Below, piece by piece: positions 1 to 7,894 of a stretch of 64,000 nt of DNA. A program made the position numbers and the translations under genes. This stretch comes from JBQTIQ01 sp052387955 (GTDB lineage Bacteria > Actinomycetota > Acidimicrobiia > Acidimicrobiales > JACDCH01). Below the pieces are notes generated by a model. The model saw nothing but the letters and a program-made list of their open reading frames with translations, did not search any database and was not told where the DNA came from. The stretch is from contig JBQTIQ010000011.1 of NCBI GenBank assembly GCA_052387955.1, forward strand, positions 5,326-69,325, in the 5' to 3' direction. The number at the start of each line of letters is the position of its first letter. Within the stretch, counting starts at the first letter, position 1.

Positions 1-212
1 GTGTCAGGGCCCGGAGTGCCGCCTCAGTCACCAGTACCCCGGCCCTGCTGACCGGCCAGGCCTCATCGCAAGGAGGTGCAGCCGAGGCATCACTGCGAGG
101 GGGTGTGGGGGGAACGGCCTCCGGCGGTGCCCCCCACCCGCGGGACGATCCGTGCTTGGCCGGTCGTCCCGCCGCATGCAGCCGCAGGCCCGCCGAAGGC
201 GGGCACCGGTGA
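1..212. other. Left-edge non-coding stretch
   Basis: I see no convincing gene here. The open frames that cross it have no recognisable domain and run antisense to the iron-binding-protein gene. Positions about 186-208 match, in reverse orientation, the first part of the dispersed 105-bp repeat described elsewhere in the window. No permease for the neighbouring ABC transporter starts here. Confidence 0.5.
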
Positions 213-243
213 CTCGCTCCGGAACCTCCGGTTCCGGAGCGAG
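213..243 (-). terminator. Strong hairpin after the iron-binding-protein gene
   Basis: A perfect inverted repeat of 14 bp (213-226 against 230-243) with a 3-nt loop lies 3 nt beyond the stop codon of the binding-protein gene. There is no T tract, as is common in actinobacteria. It marks the end of the minus-strand transcript, so no permease gene follows directly. Confidence 0.7.
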
Positions 244-246
244 ACC

Positions 247-1263
247 TCAGCGACCGAGGCCACTGTCGCGTATCAGCTCCACCGTCCGGCTCAGCTGGTC
301 GAGGGAACCGAATTCGATGCGGCTCGAGGCGACCGTGTCGAGTGGGGGAAGGCCCGCCGCCGGCTCCACGCCGGCCACCAGCGGGTACTCCTGGGTCTCC
401 TCGGCGAAGTAGCGCTGGGACTCGGGCGACAGCAGGAAGCTGACCAGGCGCTCGGCGGCGTCGCCCTGGTCGGTCGTGTCGAGCACGCTGGCCGCGCTCA
501 CCAACAGCAGCCCCCCGAGGTCGCCCTCTTCGAAGAAGTGCAGGGCGGTGGGCAGGTCGGGGTCCTCGGCCTTGGCCCGGAAGTCGTAGTAGTGGTTGAT
601 CAGCCCGGTGTCGACCTCGCCCCGGCCGACGGCCTCGAGGATCGACACGTTGTTGGGGTAGATCCGGGGGGAGTTGGCGGCGATGCCCTCGAGCCACTCC
701 CGGGTGCGGTCCTCGCCGACCTCGACCCGCATGGCGGTCACGAAGTCCTGGAACGACCCGTTGGACGGGGCCACGCCGATGCGGCCCGAGAAGCGGGGGT
801 CGGTGAGGTCGAACACCGACGGGGGCAGGTCTGCCTCCTGGACCTTGTCGGTGTTGAAGACGAGCGTGCGCACCCGGCCACTGAGGCCGATCCAGGCGCC
901 GTCGGTGGCGTGGTCCTCGGCGGGGACGTTGTCGAGGATGCCGGCCGGCAGCGGCCGCAGACGCTCCTTGGAGTCGAGGAAGGCCACCGCGCCCGGGCTC
1001 TGGGAGATGAACACGTCGGCCGGCGACTGGTCGCCTTCGGTGTCGATCAGCAGGGCGAGCTCGGCGGTGTCGGCGTAGCGGACCTCGACGTCGACGTCGG
1101 CTTCCTGGGCGAAGCGGTCGAGGAGGGGGCCGATGAGGTCCTTGGTCCGCCCGGAGTAGACGGTGACCAACTGGTCGTCACCGCTGCTACAGGAGGAGCC
1201 GACGGTGACGAGGAGGGCGACGGCGAAGACGGCGGTGAGCGGACGTCCGGGTGGCAGGCGCAT
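247..1263 (-). CDS. Iron(III) ABC transporter substrate-binding lipoprotein
   Basis: This is a 338-residue exported binding protein of the FbpA/FutA family, which captures ferric iron outside the membrane for an ABC importer. A hydrophobic signal ends in the lipobox VGSSC with the lipidated Cys at residue 25. The mature part has the family segments YPNN and NHYYDF; the tandem tyrosines of the second are the usual iron ligands. It lies 88 bp downstream of the ATPase gene on the same strand and ends at a strong hairpin. A -10 box (TAGTGT) 9 nt before the ATG suggests its own leaderless transcript, and an inverted repeat overlaps that box. Iron as substrate is inferred from family similarity. 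A partner permease is absent from the window. Confidence 0.85.
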   Translation of the reverse strand: MRLPPGRPLTAVFAVALLVTVGSSCSSGDDQLVTVYSGRTKDLIGPLLDRFAQEADVDVEVRYADTAELALLIDTEGDQSPADVFISQSPGAVAFLDSKERLRPLPAGILDNVPAEDHATDGAWIGLSGRVRTLVFNTDKVQEADLPPSVFDLTDPRFSGRIGVAPSNGSFQDFVTAMRVEVGEDRTREWLEGIAANSPRIYPNNVSILEAVGRGEVDTGLINHYYDFRAKAEDPDLPTALHFFEEGDLGGLLLVSAASVLDTTDQGDAAERLVSFLLSPESQRYFAEETQEYPLVAGVEPAAGLPPLDTVASSRIEFGSLDQLSRTVELIRDSGLGR

Positions 1264-1272
1264 ACGGCGATC

Positions 1273-1292
1273 ACACTAACCGCTCCTGTTAG
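1273..1292 (-). promoter_or_regulatory. Promoter with overlapping inverted repeat before the iron-binding-protein gene
   Basis: On the minus strand TAGTGT (1273-1278) lies 9 nt before the ATG and fits an actinobacterial -10 box for a leaderless transcript. A perfect inverted repeat CTAAC-N7-GTTAG (1276-1292) overlaps it. The TTAG/CTAA flavour recalls IdeR/DtxR iron boxes, but the site is too short to assign to that family. Confidence 0.45.
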
Positions 1293-1351
1293 CAGTCGTA
1301 AGGTCGTCCAAACAACGACTGTGGCCCGGCAAGCGACCGAAAGATTGGGGG

Positions 1352-2497
1352 TCAGAGGAGACCCGGGGCGCCGTTGCTCAGGGCCGCCACGTCGCCGCGA
1401 TCGACGGGCTGCGGGCGGCGATTGTCACCGACGACGTCGGCCTCGTCAGCCGACGACGGTGCCGCGGGATAGAAGACCGCCGGCGGCCCGGCGTAGCGGA
1501 CGGTGACGTGGTCACCCCGGTGATGGCGTGGCCCCGAACCCGCACGGGCCCGGACGCTCCCGCCGGCGTCGAGGCGGACCACGTACACGGTGTCGTGGCC
1601 GTGGTACTCGAGCAGGTCGACGACGGCGTCGTGCCCGGCGCCGAGGAGCAGTTCCTCCGGCCGCACCAGCACCTGGCCCACGCCCGAGGCCGGCGACGCC
1701 AACGGCACCGGCCCCAGAGCGGTCTCGGCGGTGCCCGATCGGGCATGGCCGTCGAGCAGGTTGGCGTCACCCACGAACGCCGCCACCCACGGGTCGACGG
1801 GCTGGGCGTAGAGCTCTTCGGGCCGGGCCTGTTGGACGATGCGCCCGTCGTGCATGACGGCCACCTCGTCGCCGAGGACGAAGGCTTCCTCCTGGTCGTG
1901 GGTGACGAACACGGCCGTGATCCCGAGCTCGACCAACAACCGGTGCACCTCGCCCCGGACCTGTACCCGCAGCACCGTGTCGAGGCTCGAGAACGGTTCG
2001 TCGAGGAGCAGCACCGACGGTGCCGGGGCCAGCGACCGGGCCAACGCCACCCGCTGCTGCTGCCCGCCGGAGAGCGTCCCGGGCATACGGTCACCCATGC
2101 CCCCGAGGCCGACCATCTCGAGCGCCTCGTCGACCCGGGCGCCGTGGCGTTGGTTCCGGGGCAGCCCGTAGGCCACGTTTCGGGACACGGTGAGATGGGG
2201 GAACAGGGCTCCGTCCTGGAACACCATCCCCACCCGGCGGCGCTCGGGCGGGACCCACAGGCCGTCACCGGCGACGACGCGGTCGCCGACCTTCACCGTG
2301 CCGTGGTCGGCCCGCTCGAGGCCGGCGATGATCCGCAGCAACGTCGTCTTGCCGCAGCCGCTGGGCCCCAGCAGGGCGACCACGAGGCCCGCCGGCACCC
2401 GGAAATCGACGTCGCGCAATACCGGCGTCGTCCCGAACCGCCTGCGCATCTCGGTGGCCTCGACGGCGCACGACGCCACCCTGGCCCCGGTAGTCAT
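1352..2497 (-). CDS. fbpC: ABC transporter ATPase, iron/spermidine-type (FbpC-like)
   Basis: This 381-residue ATPase would power a ferric-iron or similar importer. Walker A GPSGCGKTT is at about residues 44-52, the signature LSGGQQQR at about 142, Walker B LLLDEP at about 163 and the switch His in VFVTHD soon after. The C-terminal 130 residues form the TOBE-like regulatory region of the FbpC/PotA group. I chose the ATG at 2497 because TAGCCT lies 8 nt upstream of it (leaderless pattern) and homology begins there; the frame stays open further upstream without homology. The binding-protein gene follows on the same strand. No permease gene lies on either side. Confidence 0.85.
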   Translation of the reverse strand: MTTGARVASCAVEATEMRRRFGTTPVLRDVDFRVPAGLVVALLGPSGCGKTTLLRIIAGLERADHGTVKVGDRVVAGDGLWVPPERRRVGMVFQDGALFPHLTVSRNVAYGLPRNQRHGARVDEALEMVGLGGMGDRMPGTLSGGQQQRVALARSLAPAPSVLLLDEPFSSLDTVLRVQVRGEVHRLLVELGITAVFVTHDQEEAFVLGDEVAVMHDGRIVQQARPEELYAQPVDPWVAAFVGDANLLDGHARSGTAETALGPVPLASPASGVGQVLVRPEELLLGAGHDAVVDLLEYHGHDTVYVVRLDAGGSVRARAGSGPRHHRGDHVTVRYAGPPAVFYPAAPSSADEADVVGDNRRPQPVDRGDVAALSNGAPGLL

Positions 2498-2505
2498 GGG
2501 CGCGA

Positions 2506-2511
2506 AGGCTA
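2506..2511 (-). promoter_or_regulatory. -10 box TAGCCT of fbpC (leaderless)
   Basis: TAGCCT on the minus strand lies 8 nt before the ATG at 2497, leaving no room for a ribosome binding site. This fits a leaderless transcript. Confidence 0.55.
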
Positions 2512-2586
2512 CCCGTCTCCCTCTTGTGAGCCGGAGCCCGCCTGCGGGTACCCAAGCTCGGTGAAGCGAGCGAGTGAGGGTGAAAC

Positions 2587-3564
2587 CTAGAGCCAGTCGT
2601 TGTGCCGGAAGAGGCGATAGAGGGCGGCCGAAAGCACGACGATGAGGGCAACAGAGACGATGACCCCCGACCGCTGGCCCGAGCCCGGGTAGGGGACGTT
2701 CATGCCGTAGAAGCTGGTGATGAGCGTGGGCACGGCCAGGATGGCAGCCCAACTCGTCACCTTCTTCACGATCAGGTTCTGGCGGTAGTCACGCAGGCTG
2801 AGGTTGGTGTCGACGATGGTGGCGACCCGTTCCCGGATCGCCTCGGACTCCTCGCTGGCCCGCACGATGTGGTCGAACACGTCCTGGTAGTAGGGCGCCA
2901 TGTCGTCGACGACCAGGTCCAGGTCTCGGCGCAACAAGGTGCCCACCGCCTCGCGCAGGGGTATCACCAGCCGGTGGAAGCGGCCCAGCGACTGGCGCAT
3001 CTGGAACCAGTGGCGCTGTCGGGCCGGTTCGAGGGGGGTCTCGTTGAAGAGGCTCTCGCTGACGTCCTCGTAGTAGTCGTCGAAGGCGTCCACGGTCTCG
3101 ACGAAGGCGTCGACGACGACGTCGAGGAGGCCGTACAGCAGGAAGCTCACGCCGTAGTGGGCGTGCTCCGTCGACGTGTCCCAACGGTTGCGGACCTGGG
3201 CCACGTCGAAGCTTTCGTCCTTGCGCACGGTCACCAACCAGCGACGGGCGACGAAGGCGTCGACCTCGGTGTCGGTCAGCTCGCCCGAGTCGGGGTCGAG
3301 GCGCACGGCATGGCAGGCCAGGAAGAGATGGGTGTCGTAGTGGTCGACCTTGGGCCGCTGGTGGGCGCCGAGGGCGTCCTCGACGGCCAGCTCGTGCAAG
3401 CCGAGCTCGTCGGCGAGCTCGTCGAGCTGCTCCTTGGTCGGCTCCGAGAAGTCGACCCACACCACCGTGCCGGGCTCCTCGAGGTACTCGGAGACGTCGG
3501 CCACGGGAAAGTCCTCGGTGTCGAGCACGCCCTTGCGGTACAGCCGCGTCCGCGGCGGTGTCAT
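2587..3564 (-). CDS. corA: CorA-family magnesium/divalent cation channel
   Basis: The 325-residue protein is a CorA-type Mg2+/Co2+ channel, expected to work as a membrane pentamer. It has the long soluble N-terminal domain, a helical stalk, and two C-terminal membrane segments. The defining YGMN motif follows the first membrane segment, in TSFYGMNVPYPG. A positively charged C-terminus ends in RHNDWL, also typical. The ATG at 3564 is preceded by GGGAGGGG, a good ribosome binding site, so this gene has a leader. Length matches the family. It is not obviously co-transcribed with fbpC, since there is a 90-bp gap with terminator-like repeats. Confidence 0.92.
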   Translation of the reverse strand: MTPPRTRLYRKGVLDTEDFPVADVSEYLEEPGTVVWVDFSEPTKEQLDELADELGLHELAVEDALGAHQRPKVDHYDTHLFLACHAVRLDPDSGELTDTEVDAFVARRWLVTVRKDESFDVAQVRNRWDTSTEHAHYGVSFLLYGLLDVVVDAFVETVDAFDDYYEDVSESLFNETPLEPARQRHWFQMRQSLGRFHRLVIPLREAVGTLLRRDLDLVVDDMAPYYQDVFDHIVRASEESEAIRERVATIVDTNLSLRDYRQNLIVKKVTSWAAILAVPTLITSFYGMNVPYPGSGQRSGVIVSVALIVVLSAALYRLFRHNDWL

Positions 3565-3603
3565 GAGCCCCTCCCATCCTGGTCGTGACCGCGACGGCCA
3601 GGA

Positions 3604-3609
3604 TACGGT
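3604..3609 (+). promoter_or_regulatory. -10 box TACGGT of the esterase gene (leaderless)
   Basis: TACGGT ends 7 nt before the ATG at 3617, in a 52-bp divergent gap shared with corA. No ribosome binding site is visible, so the transcript is probably leaderless. Confidence 0.5.
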
Positions 3610-3616
3610 CGTGGCG

Positions 3617-4348
3617 ATGCCCCACAGAGAACCCCCCAACCCGGCCAAGATGGGGGCGACGCCCACGCCGGGACCGTCGCTGGGTACCCCCGAGCTCGAG
3701 CTCGAGCTCGAGCTCAGCGACAGCGGACGGGCGGTGCTGTCGGTCCCCGCCGTCCCCGCCGGCGGGGCGGTGCCGCTGATGGTCATGTTGCACGGTGGCG
3801 GGGGGGCTCCCGAACAGGTGGTCGACCTGTTGGGGGGCCAGCCCGCCAGCCGGGGCATCGCGGTGCTCTCGCCCAAGTCCCGGGGCTTCACCTGGGACCA
3901 GATCGCATCCGGCGAGGTCGGCACCGACCCTCCCCTGCTCGACGAGGCGCTCGTCCAGGCCTACCAACGGGTCAACGTCGACCCGACCCGGTTGGCGTTG
4001 GCCGGGTTCTCCGACGGCGCCTCCTATGCGCTGTCGCTCGGGCTCAACAACGGCGACATCTTCACCCACGTCATCGCCTTCTCCCCCGGCTTCTGCATGC
4101 CGGCGGGCATGAACGGCAAGCCCTACGTGTTCGTGTCCCACGGCGTGAGCGACCGCGTGCTGCGCATCGAGATGGCCAGCCACCGCATCGTGCCCCCCTT
4201 GCTCGAGACCGGCTACATGACCGAGTACAAGGAGTTCCTCGGCGGCCACGAGGCCCCCGAGTGGATCATCGGTCGCGGCCTCGACCTGCTCGTGGGAACG
4301 CCGGGGGCGCGGCCGAAGGTGACCAACAAGGACCGCGTCTTCCGCTGA
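3617..4348 (+). CDS. Alpha/beta-hydrolase esterase (PHB depolymerase/feruloyl esterase-like)
   Basis: A 243-residue alpha/beta hydrolase, probably a cytoplasmic esterase. LHGGGG near residue 60 is the oxyanion-hole segment, GFSDGAS near 130 carries the nucleophile serine, HGVSDRVL the acid Asp and GGHEAP the catalytic His. The spacing fits the phospholipase/carboxylesterase and PHB-depolymerase-like group. There is no signal peptide. Residues about 26-33 are an ELELELEL run encoded by four perfect copies of GAGCTC (3692-3715), an odd low-complexity insert just before the fold starts. The substrate cannot be told. It is divergent from corA. Confidence 0.8.
   Translation: MPHREPPNPAKMGATPTPGPSLGTPELELELELSDSGRAVLSVPAVPAGGAVPLMVMLHGGGGAPEQVVDLLGGQPASRGIAVLSPKSRGFTWDQIASGEVGTDPPLLDEALVQAYQRVNVDPTRLALAGFSDGASYALSLGLNNGDIFTHVIAFSPGFCMPAGMNGKPYVFVSHGVSDRVLRIEMASHRIVPPLLETGYMTEYKEFLGGHEAPEWIIGRGLDLLVGTPGARPKVTNKDRVFR
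3692..3715. repeat. Four tandem GAGCTC hexamers
   Basis: Four perfect copies of the palindromic hexamer GAGCTC lie inside the esterase gene and encode (Glu-Leu)4. The tract is self-complementary and could slip during replication without shifting the frame. Confidence 0.9.
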
Positions 4349-4407
4349 CCGCTGACCTCGCCGGCCGGCGCCGCGCCCACGCCCGGGGCCCGCGGAGGTG
4401 AGGCGGC

Positions 4408-5052
4408 TTACTCGGGTGGCTTGCCCGCCAGGTACACGAACCGCTCGGTGATGTGGAGGGCATGGTCGCCGAGGCGCTCGTAGAAGCGGGCGACCAGCGC
4501 CATCTCGAGGGCCGCCGCCAGCTCCACCGTGCCCGACATCAACTGGGCGGTGAGCCGGGTGTGCAGGTCGTCGAGCTCGTCGTCGATCTTGTCGAGGCGC
4601 TCGGCTGCCGCCGGGTCGCGGTCGGCGTAGGCCTCGGCCGCCGCCCGCCACATGGTGGCGGCGACCGTGCCCATCTGTTCGACCAGGCCCCGGACCGCCG
4701 GCGGCACCTCGCCGCCCAGGCCTCGGGCCGCCCGCTGGGCGATGTGCTCGGCCAGGTCGCCGCTGCGCTCGAGCTCGGGGACGATGCGGAGCACCGAGAG
4801 CAGGTAGCGGAACTCGCTCGCCACCGGGGCCTGCACCAACATGTGGTGCTCGACCAGGCGCTCCACGTTGCTGTAGAGCGAGTCGATGAGGTCGTCGCGG
4901 GCGCTGGCCTCCCGGCCGGAGCTGCGCTCGCCGGCCAGGAACGCCTGTGTCGCCGCCGCCAGGCTCTCGCTCACCAGCGCGAAGAGCTGGATGACCCGCC
5001 CGTCGATGTCATCGAGCGCATCGTGAAAGCTCTTGCGCAGCGGCCCGGCCAC
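4408..5052 (-). CDS. phoU: Phosphate transport/signalling regulator PhoU
   Basis: The 214-residue protein is PhoU, the all-helical cytoplasmic regulator that links Pst phosphate uptake with the PhoR/PhoP two-component system. Two PhoU repeats are visible. The first carries the family segment ERSGDLAEHIAQ, and the second has the equivalent ERLGDHALHITE near residue 195, each supplying acidic metal-site residues. Length matches the family. It starts with GTG at 5052; TAGGTT lies 6 nt upstream, giving the leaderless pattern. It stands alone here, with no pst genes in the window. Confidence 0.93.
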   Translation of the reverse strand: MAGPLRKSFHDALDDIDGRVIQLFALVSESLAAATQAFLAGERSSGREASARDDLIDSLYSNVERLVEHHMLVQAPVASEFRYLLSVLRIVPELERSGDLAEHIAQRAARGLGGEVPPAVRGLVEQMGTVAATMWRAAAEAYADRDPAAAERLDKIDDELDDLHTRLTAQLMSGTVELAAALEMALVARFYERLGDHALHITERFVYLAGKPPE

Positions 5053-5058
5053 CAGCCA

Positions 5059-5064
5059 AACCTA
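5059..5064 (-). promoter_or_regulatory. -10 box TAGGTT of phoU (leaderless)
   Basis: TAGGTT on the minus strand is separated by 6 nt from the GTG start at 5052. No Shine-Dalgarno sequence is present. Confidence 0.55.
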
Positions 5065-5173
5065 CCCGTCCACGACCGGCCCAGGCCGTGTCCTCGGGCC
5101 CGGGACAGACCGTTGGATTCGCTGGCCATCGATGTCGGGGTCCCGGTCAGCGACCGAAGACCTTCGGATCAGG

Positions 5174-5280
5174 GCCCTGTACGGCGTCAGCCGCAGGGGG
5201 TGCGGGAGGCACCCCCGCATATCCGCCGGAGGGTGGCTTCGCCGCCCGCAGGCGGCTCGAGCCCGCCGGAGGCGGGCGCC
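5174..5280 (-). repeat. Dispersed 105-bp intergenic repeat, copy A (reverse)
   Basis: Read on the minus strand this stretch aligns nearly end to end with copies at 34686-34790 and 49022-49127. All share CCCGCCT..CGGGCTC, CCCTCCGGCGGA, GCGGGGGTG and CCCCCTGCGGCTG. It contains several short inverted repeats and no convincing ORF. It is followed by a run of GCGAAGCGAGC motifs (5294-5322) like those near several gene ends in the window. Confidence 0.8.
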
Positions 5281-5330
5281 TTTGACTCGCCAGAGCGAAG
5301 CGAGCGAAGCGAGCGGAGCGAGGGCGACAC

Positions 5331-5792
5331 TCACAGGTAACGGAGGTCGTCGGCTTCGTCGGCTTCGACGGTGCGGGCGCACGTCGGGCAGTACCACCGC
5401 GCCTCGACGGGCGTGCCGCACAGGGCATGGTGCGCGGGCTCGGCGCCGCCGGCCCGGGCCGCCCCCCACTGGGCGAGGAGGCGCAGCGCGCCGGCGAGGT
5501 CGGCTCCCGAGGCGGTGAGGCGGTAGTCGAACCGGGGTGGCCGCTGGCTGTAGGGCAGGGCGACGACGAGGCCTTCGTGCTCCAGATGGCGCAGGCGTTT
5601 CGACAAGACGTTGGGGGCGAGCCCGGGGAAACCGTCGAGGAGCTCGTTGAACCGTCGGGGCCCGTCGAGCAGGCCGCTCACCAACAGCAGCGTCCAGCGG
5701 TCTCCGATACGGGCCATCGCCTCCTCGAGCGGGCTGGGGGCCTCCCCGGCAACCTCGGTCGGCGTCTGGGCGGTGCGGGCGGCGCGGGGCAC
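5331..5792 (-). CDS. HxlR-family transcriptional regulator with C-terminal zinc-ribbon-like tail
   Basis: A roughly 153-residue winged-helix regulator of the HxlR group. The segments EAMARIGDRWTLLLVSGL and GLAPNVLSKRLRHLE are typical: conserved W near the start, recognition helix after APNVLSKRL. The C-terminus adds CGTPVEARWYCPTC, two Cys pairs that probably form a zinc ribbon. The start is set at GTG 5792, the first usable codon before the fold; GGAGG is only 2 nt upstream, so the exact start is uncertain. The divergent gene is an HtrA-like protease, and the shared gap carries GATAGTGA inverted and direct repeats, which are the likely operator. The inducer is unknown. Confidence 0.8.
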   Translation of the reverse strand: MPRAARTAQTPTEVAGEAPSPLEEAMARIGDRWTLLLVSGLLDGPRRFNELLDGFPGLAPNVLSKRLRHLEHEGLVVALPYSQRPPRFDYRLTASGADLAGALRLLAQWGAARAGGAEPAHHALCGTPVEARWYCPTCARTVEADEADDLRYL

Positions 5793-5834
5793 ACCTCCAT
5801 GTTGCCGTCCGAGGCCGCTTGTCAGGCAAGGGCC

Positions 5835-5878
5835 GATAGTGAATACTGATTGGCAAGTCACTATCTGCTCACTATCAG
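5835..5878. promoter_or_regulatory. HxlR operator and divergent promoter
   Basis: GATAGTGA (5835-5842) is inverted at 5858-5865 (TCACTATC) and the latter is repeated directly at 5869-5876. On the plus strand TTGGCA (5850-5855) and TATCAG (5873-5878), 17 nt apart, could be a -35/-10 pair for the protease gene, so two half-sites would sit on the promoter. This arrangement suggests control of the protease and of the regulator itself. Confidence 0.6.
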
Positions 5879-5909
5879 CTCGCGCTGGGGTGGGCCGGAG
5901 AGGGAGGCC

Positions 5910-6785
5910 ATGAGCATCGTGGACGAGTTGTCGGAGGCGGCAACGAAAGCGTTGGCCAGCGCCGGCCCGTCGGTTGTCAGGATCGGCAGCGGGCCGGGCC
6001 GAGGCTGCGGCGTGGTCGTGGGCGTGGGGGTCGTGGTGACCAACGCCCACAACCTGCGGGGGGCGACCACCACCGTCACCTTCGCCGGCGGTCGACAGGC
6101 GACCGGCACAGTGTCAGGGACCGACGTCGACGGCGACCTGGCCGCCATCGAGGTCGACACCGGCGACACGGCGGCGGCCCACTGGGCCCCCCGGCCGGCG
6201 GCCGCCGGCCAGGTCGCCTTCGCGGTGGCACGCGATGCCGGCGGTGGCGACCGGGTCTCGTTCGGCCTCGTCAGCGGCACCGAACGCGCCTTTCGAGGGC
6301 CGAGAGGCCGCCGTATCAAGGGCACGATCGAGCACACCGCCCCGCTACCCCGGGGCTCGTCGGGCAGCCCGGTGGTGGACGCCGACGGAGCCGTTCTCGG
6401 GCTGAGCACCAACCGCCTGGGCGAGGGCTTCTACCTGGCCCTGCCCGCCGACGACGAGCTGCGAGGACGGATCGAGGGGCTCCGCTCCGGCCACGTTCCG
6501 CGTCGGCCCCGCCTCGGGGTGGGCCTGGCGCCGGCGCACGTCGCCCGTGCCCTGCGTCGTTCGGTGGGCCTCGAGGCCCGTGACGGCTTGCTGGTACGAG
6601 CGGTCGAGGAGGGATCACCGGCCGACGCCGCCGGACTGCGGGAGGGGGACCTGCTGGTCGCGGCCGACGGGCTGGCGTTGACCACCAGCGACGACCTGCA
6701 CGATGCCCTCGACCGCGCCGGCGCCGAGCTGCGGGTGACCGTCGTCCGCGGCAACGACGACATCGAGGCCGTCGTCGTGTTGTGA
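5910..6785 (+). CDS. HtrA-like serine protease with PDZ domain, no export signal
   Basis: The 291-residue protein has a trypsin-like domain and a C-terminal PDZ domain (about residues 190-291), the DegP/HtrA layout. The triad appears as His in VVTNAHN, Asp in DVDGDLAAI and Ser in PRGSSGSPVV. Unlike usual HtrA proteins it has neither a signal peptide nor an N-terminal membrane segment: homology begins within 20 residues of the ATG at 5910, which is preceded by GGGAGG. It may therefore act in the cytoplasm. PDZ carries the peptide-binding strand GVGLAP and ends with VVRGNDD. It is divergent from an HxlR regulator and probably under its control. Confidence 0.82.
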   Translation: MSIVDELSEAATKALASAGPSVVRIGSGPGRGCGVVVGVGVVVTNAHNLRGATTTVTFAGGRQATGTVSGTDVDGDLAAIEVDTGDTAAAHWAPRPAAAGQVAFAVARDAGGGDRVSFGLVSGTERAFRGPRGRRIKGTIEHTAPLPRGSSGSPVVDADGAVLGLSTNRLGEGFYLALPADDELRGRIEGLRSGHVPRRPRLGVGLAPAHVARALRRSVGLEARDGLLVRAVEEGSPADAAGLREGDLLVAADGLALTTSDDLHDALDRAGAELRVTVVRGNDDIEAVVVL

Positions 6786-6883
6786 GTCGTCGTCCTCACT
6801 TCGCTCGCTCCGTCTTCAACTCCTGGTCCTGATCGCGCCTACTGGGCCTCGCAACCAGCGCGGGCCCTACCAACTGGCCCGAG

Positions 6884-7891
6884 GTGGGCGGCGGGCGTGG
6901 GACAGTGGGGGTGGTGCGCCCCGAGGACCTGCGCCCGATGAAAGCGGTCACCGGCGTGCTCCCCGACGACGAGGCCGGCTGGGCGTTCGAGATCAAGTGG
7001 GACGGCATGCGGGCGTTGGCCTTCCTGGGCGCCGGCCCGGCGCCGCCCGGCGAGACCAGCCTGCGCAGCTCCAACGACCTGGACGCCACCGCCTCGTTCC
7101 CGGAGGTGGCGGCGCTGGCGGCGGCGACCGGGGGCCTGCCGGCGGTGCTCGACGGCGAGCTGGTGGCCTTCGACGCCGGCGGCCGGCCCAGCTTCGGTCG
7201 GCTCCAGCAGCGCATGCACGTGAGCAAGCCGGCCGAGGTCCGACTCCGGGCGGCGGAGACACCGGTCTGCTACGTCGTGTTCGACCTGCTCCACCTCGAC
7301 GGCACCGACCTGACGCCCTACCCGTACCGCGACCGGCGACGACTGCTCACGGCCACGGTCTCGGACGGGCCCGGGTGGCGGGTCCCCGCGCACCATGAGG
7401 CCGACGGAGCCGCTCTGCTCGAAGCGGCCCGGGCCAGTGGGCTGGAGGGAGTGATGGCCAAGCGCGCCGACAGCCGCTACGAACCGGGCCGACGGTCGCC
7501 GGCGTGGCGCAAGGTCAAGGTGCGCCGCCGCCAGGAGCTCGTGATCGGCGGCTGGCAGCCCGGCGACGGGGCGCGAGCCGGGAAGTTGGGCTCGCTGATC
7601 GTCGGCTACTACGAGGACGGCCGGCTGCGTTACGCCGGCAAGGTCGGGACCGGGTTCAACGATCGGGAGCTCCAACGCCTTGCCGCCGACCTCGGCTCAC
7701 TGGCCACGGCGCAATGCGCCTTCGACCCACCCCCGCCGAGCCTCGTGACCCGGTCGGCGCGCTGGGTGGTGCCGTCGCTGGTGGCCGAGGTGACCTTCGG
7801 CGAGTGGACCGACGACGGCGTGTTGCGCCACCCGTCCTACGTCGGGCTGCGGGGTGACAAGGCAGCCACCGACGTCGTGCGCGAAGGTTGA
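6884..7891 (+). CDS. ATP-dependent DNA ligase (LigC/LigD ligase-domain type)
   Basis: A 335-residue ATP-dependent DNA ligase of the short bacterial group related to the LigD ligase domain and actinobacterial LigC. Motif I is EIKWDGMR with the adenylated Lys near residue 38; motif III is YVVFDLLHLDG, motif IV EGVMAKR, motif V WRKVKVRR. The last 100 residues form the OB-fold domain ending in the typical TFGEWTDDGVLRHPSY region. No polymerase or nuclease domains are attached and no ku gene is visible here. The start is uncertain: ATG 6884 is given, but GTG codons at 6911 and 6914 just before RPEDLRPM would also give a complete fold. Confidence 0.88.
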   Translation: MGGGRGTVGVVRPEDLRPMKAVTGVLPDDEAGWAFEIKWDGMRALAFLGAGPAPPGETSLRSSNDLDATASFPEVAALAAATGGLPAVLDGELVAFDAGGRPSFGRLQQRMHVSKPAEVRLRAAETPVCYVVFDLLHLDGTDLTPYPYRDRRRLLTATVSDGPGWRVPAHHEADGAALLEAARASGLEGVMAKRADSRYEPGRRSPAWRKVKVRRRQELVIGGWQPGDGARAGKLGSLIVGYYEDGRLRYAGKVGTGFNDRELQRLAADLGSLATAQCAFDPPPPSLVTRSARWVVPSLVAEVTFGEWTDDGVLRHPSYVGLRGDKAATDVVREG

Positions 7892-7894
7892 CCC

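Noticed and set aside
76..1506. Long plus-strand open frame (476 codons) across the iron-binding-protein gene
   Set aside because: It is antisense to a gene with clear lipobox and family motifs, has no recognisable domain, and reflects high G+C third-position bias.
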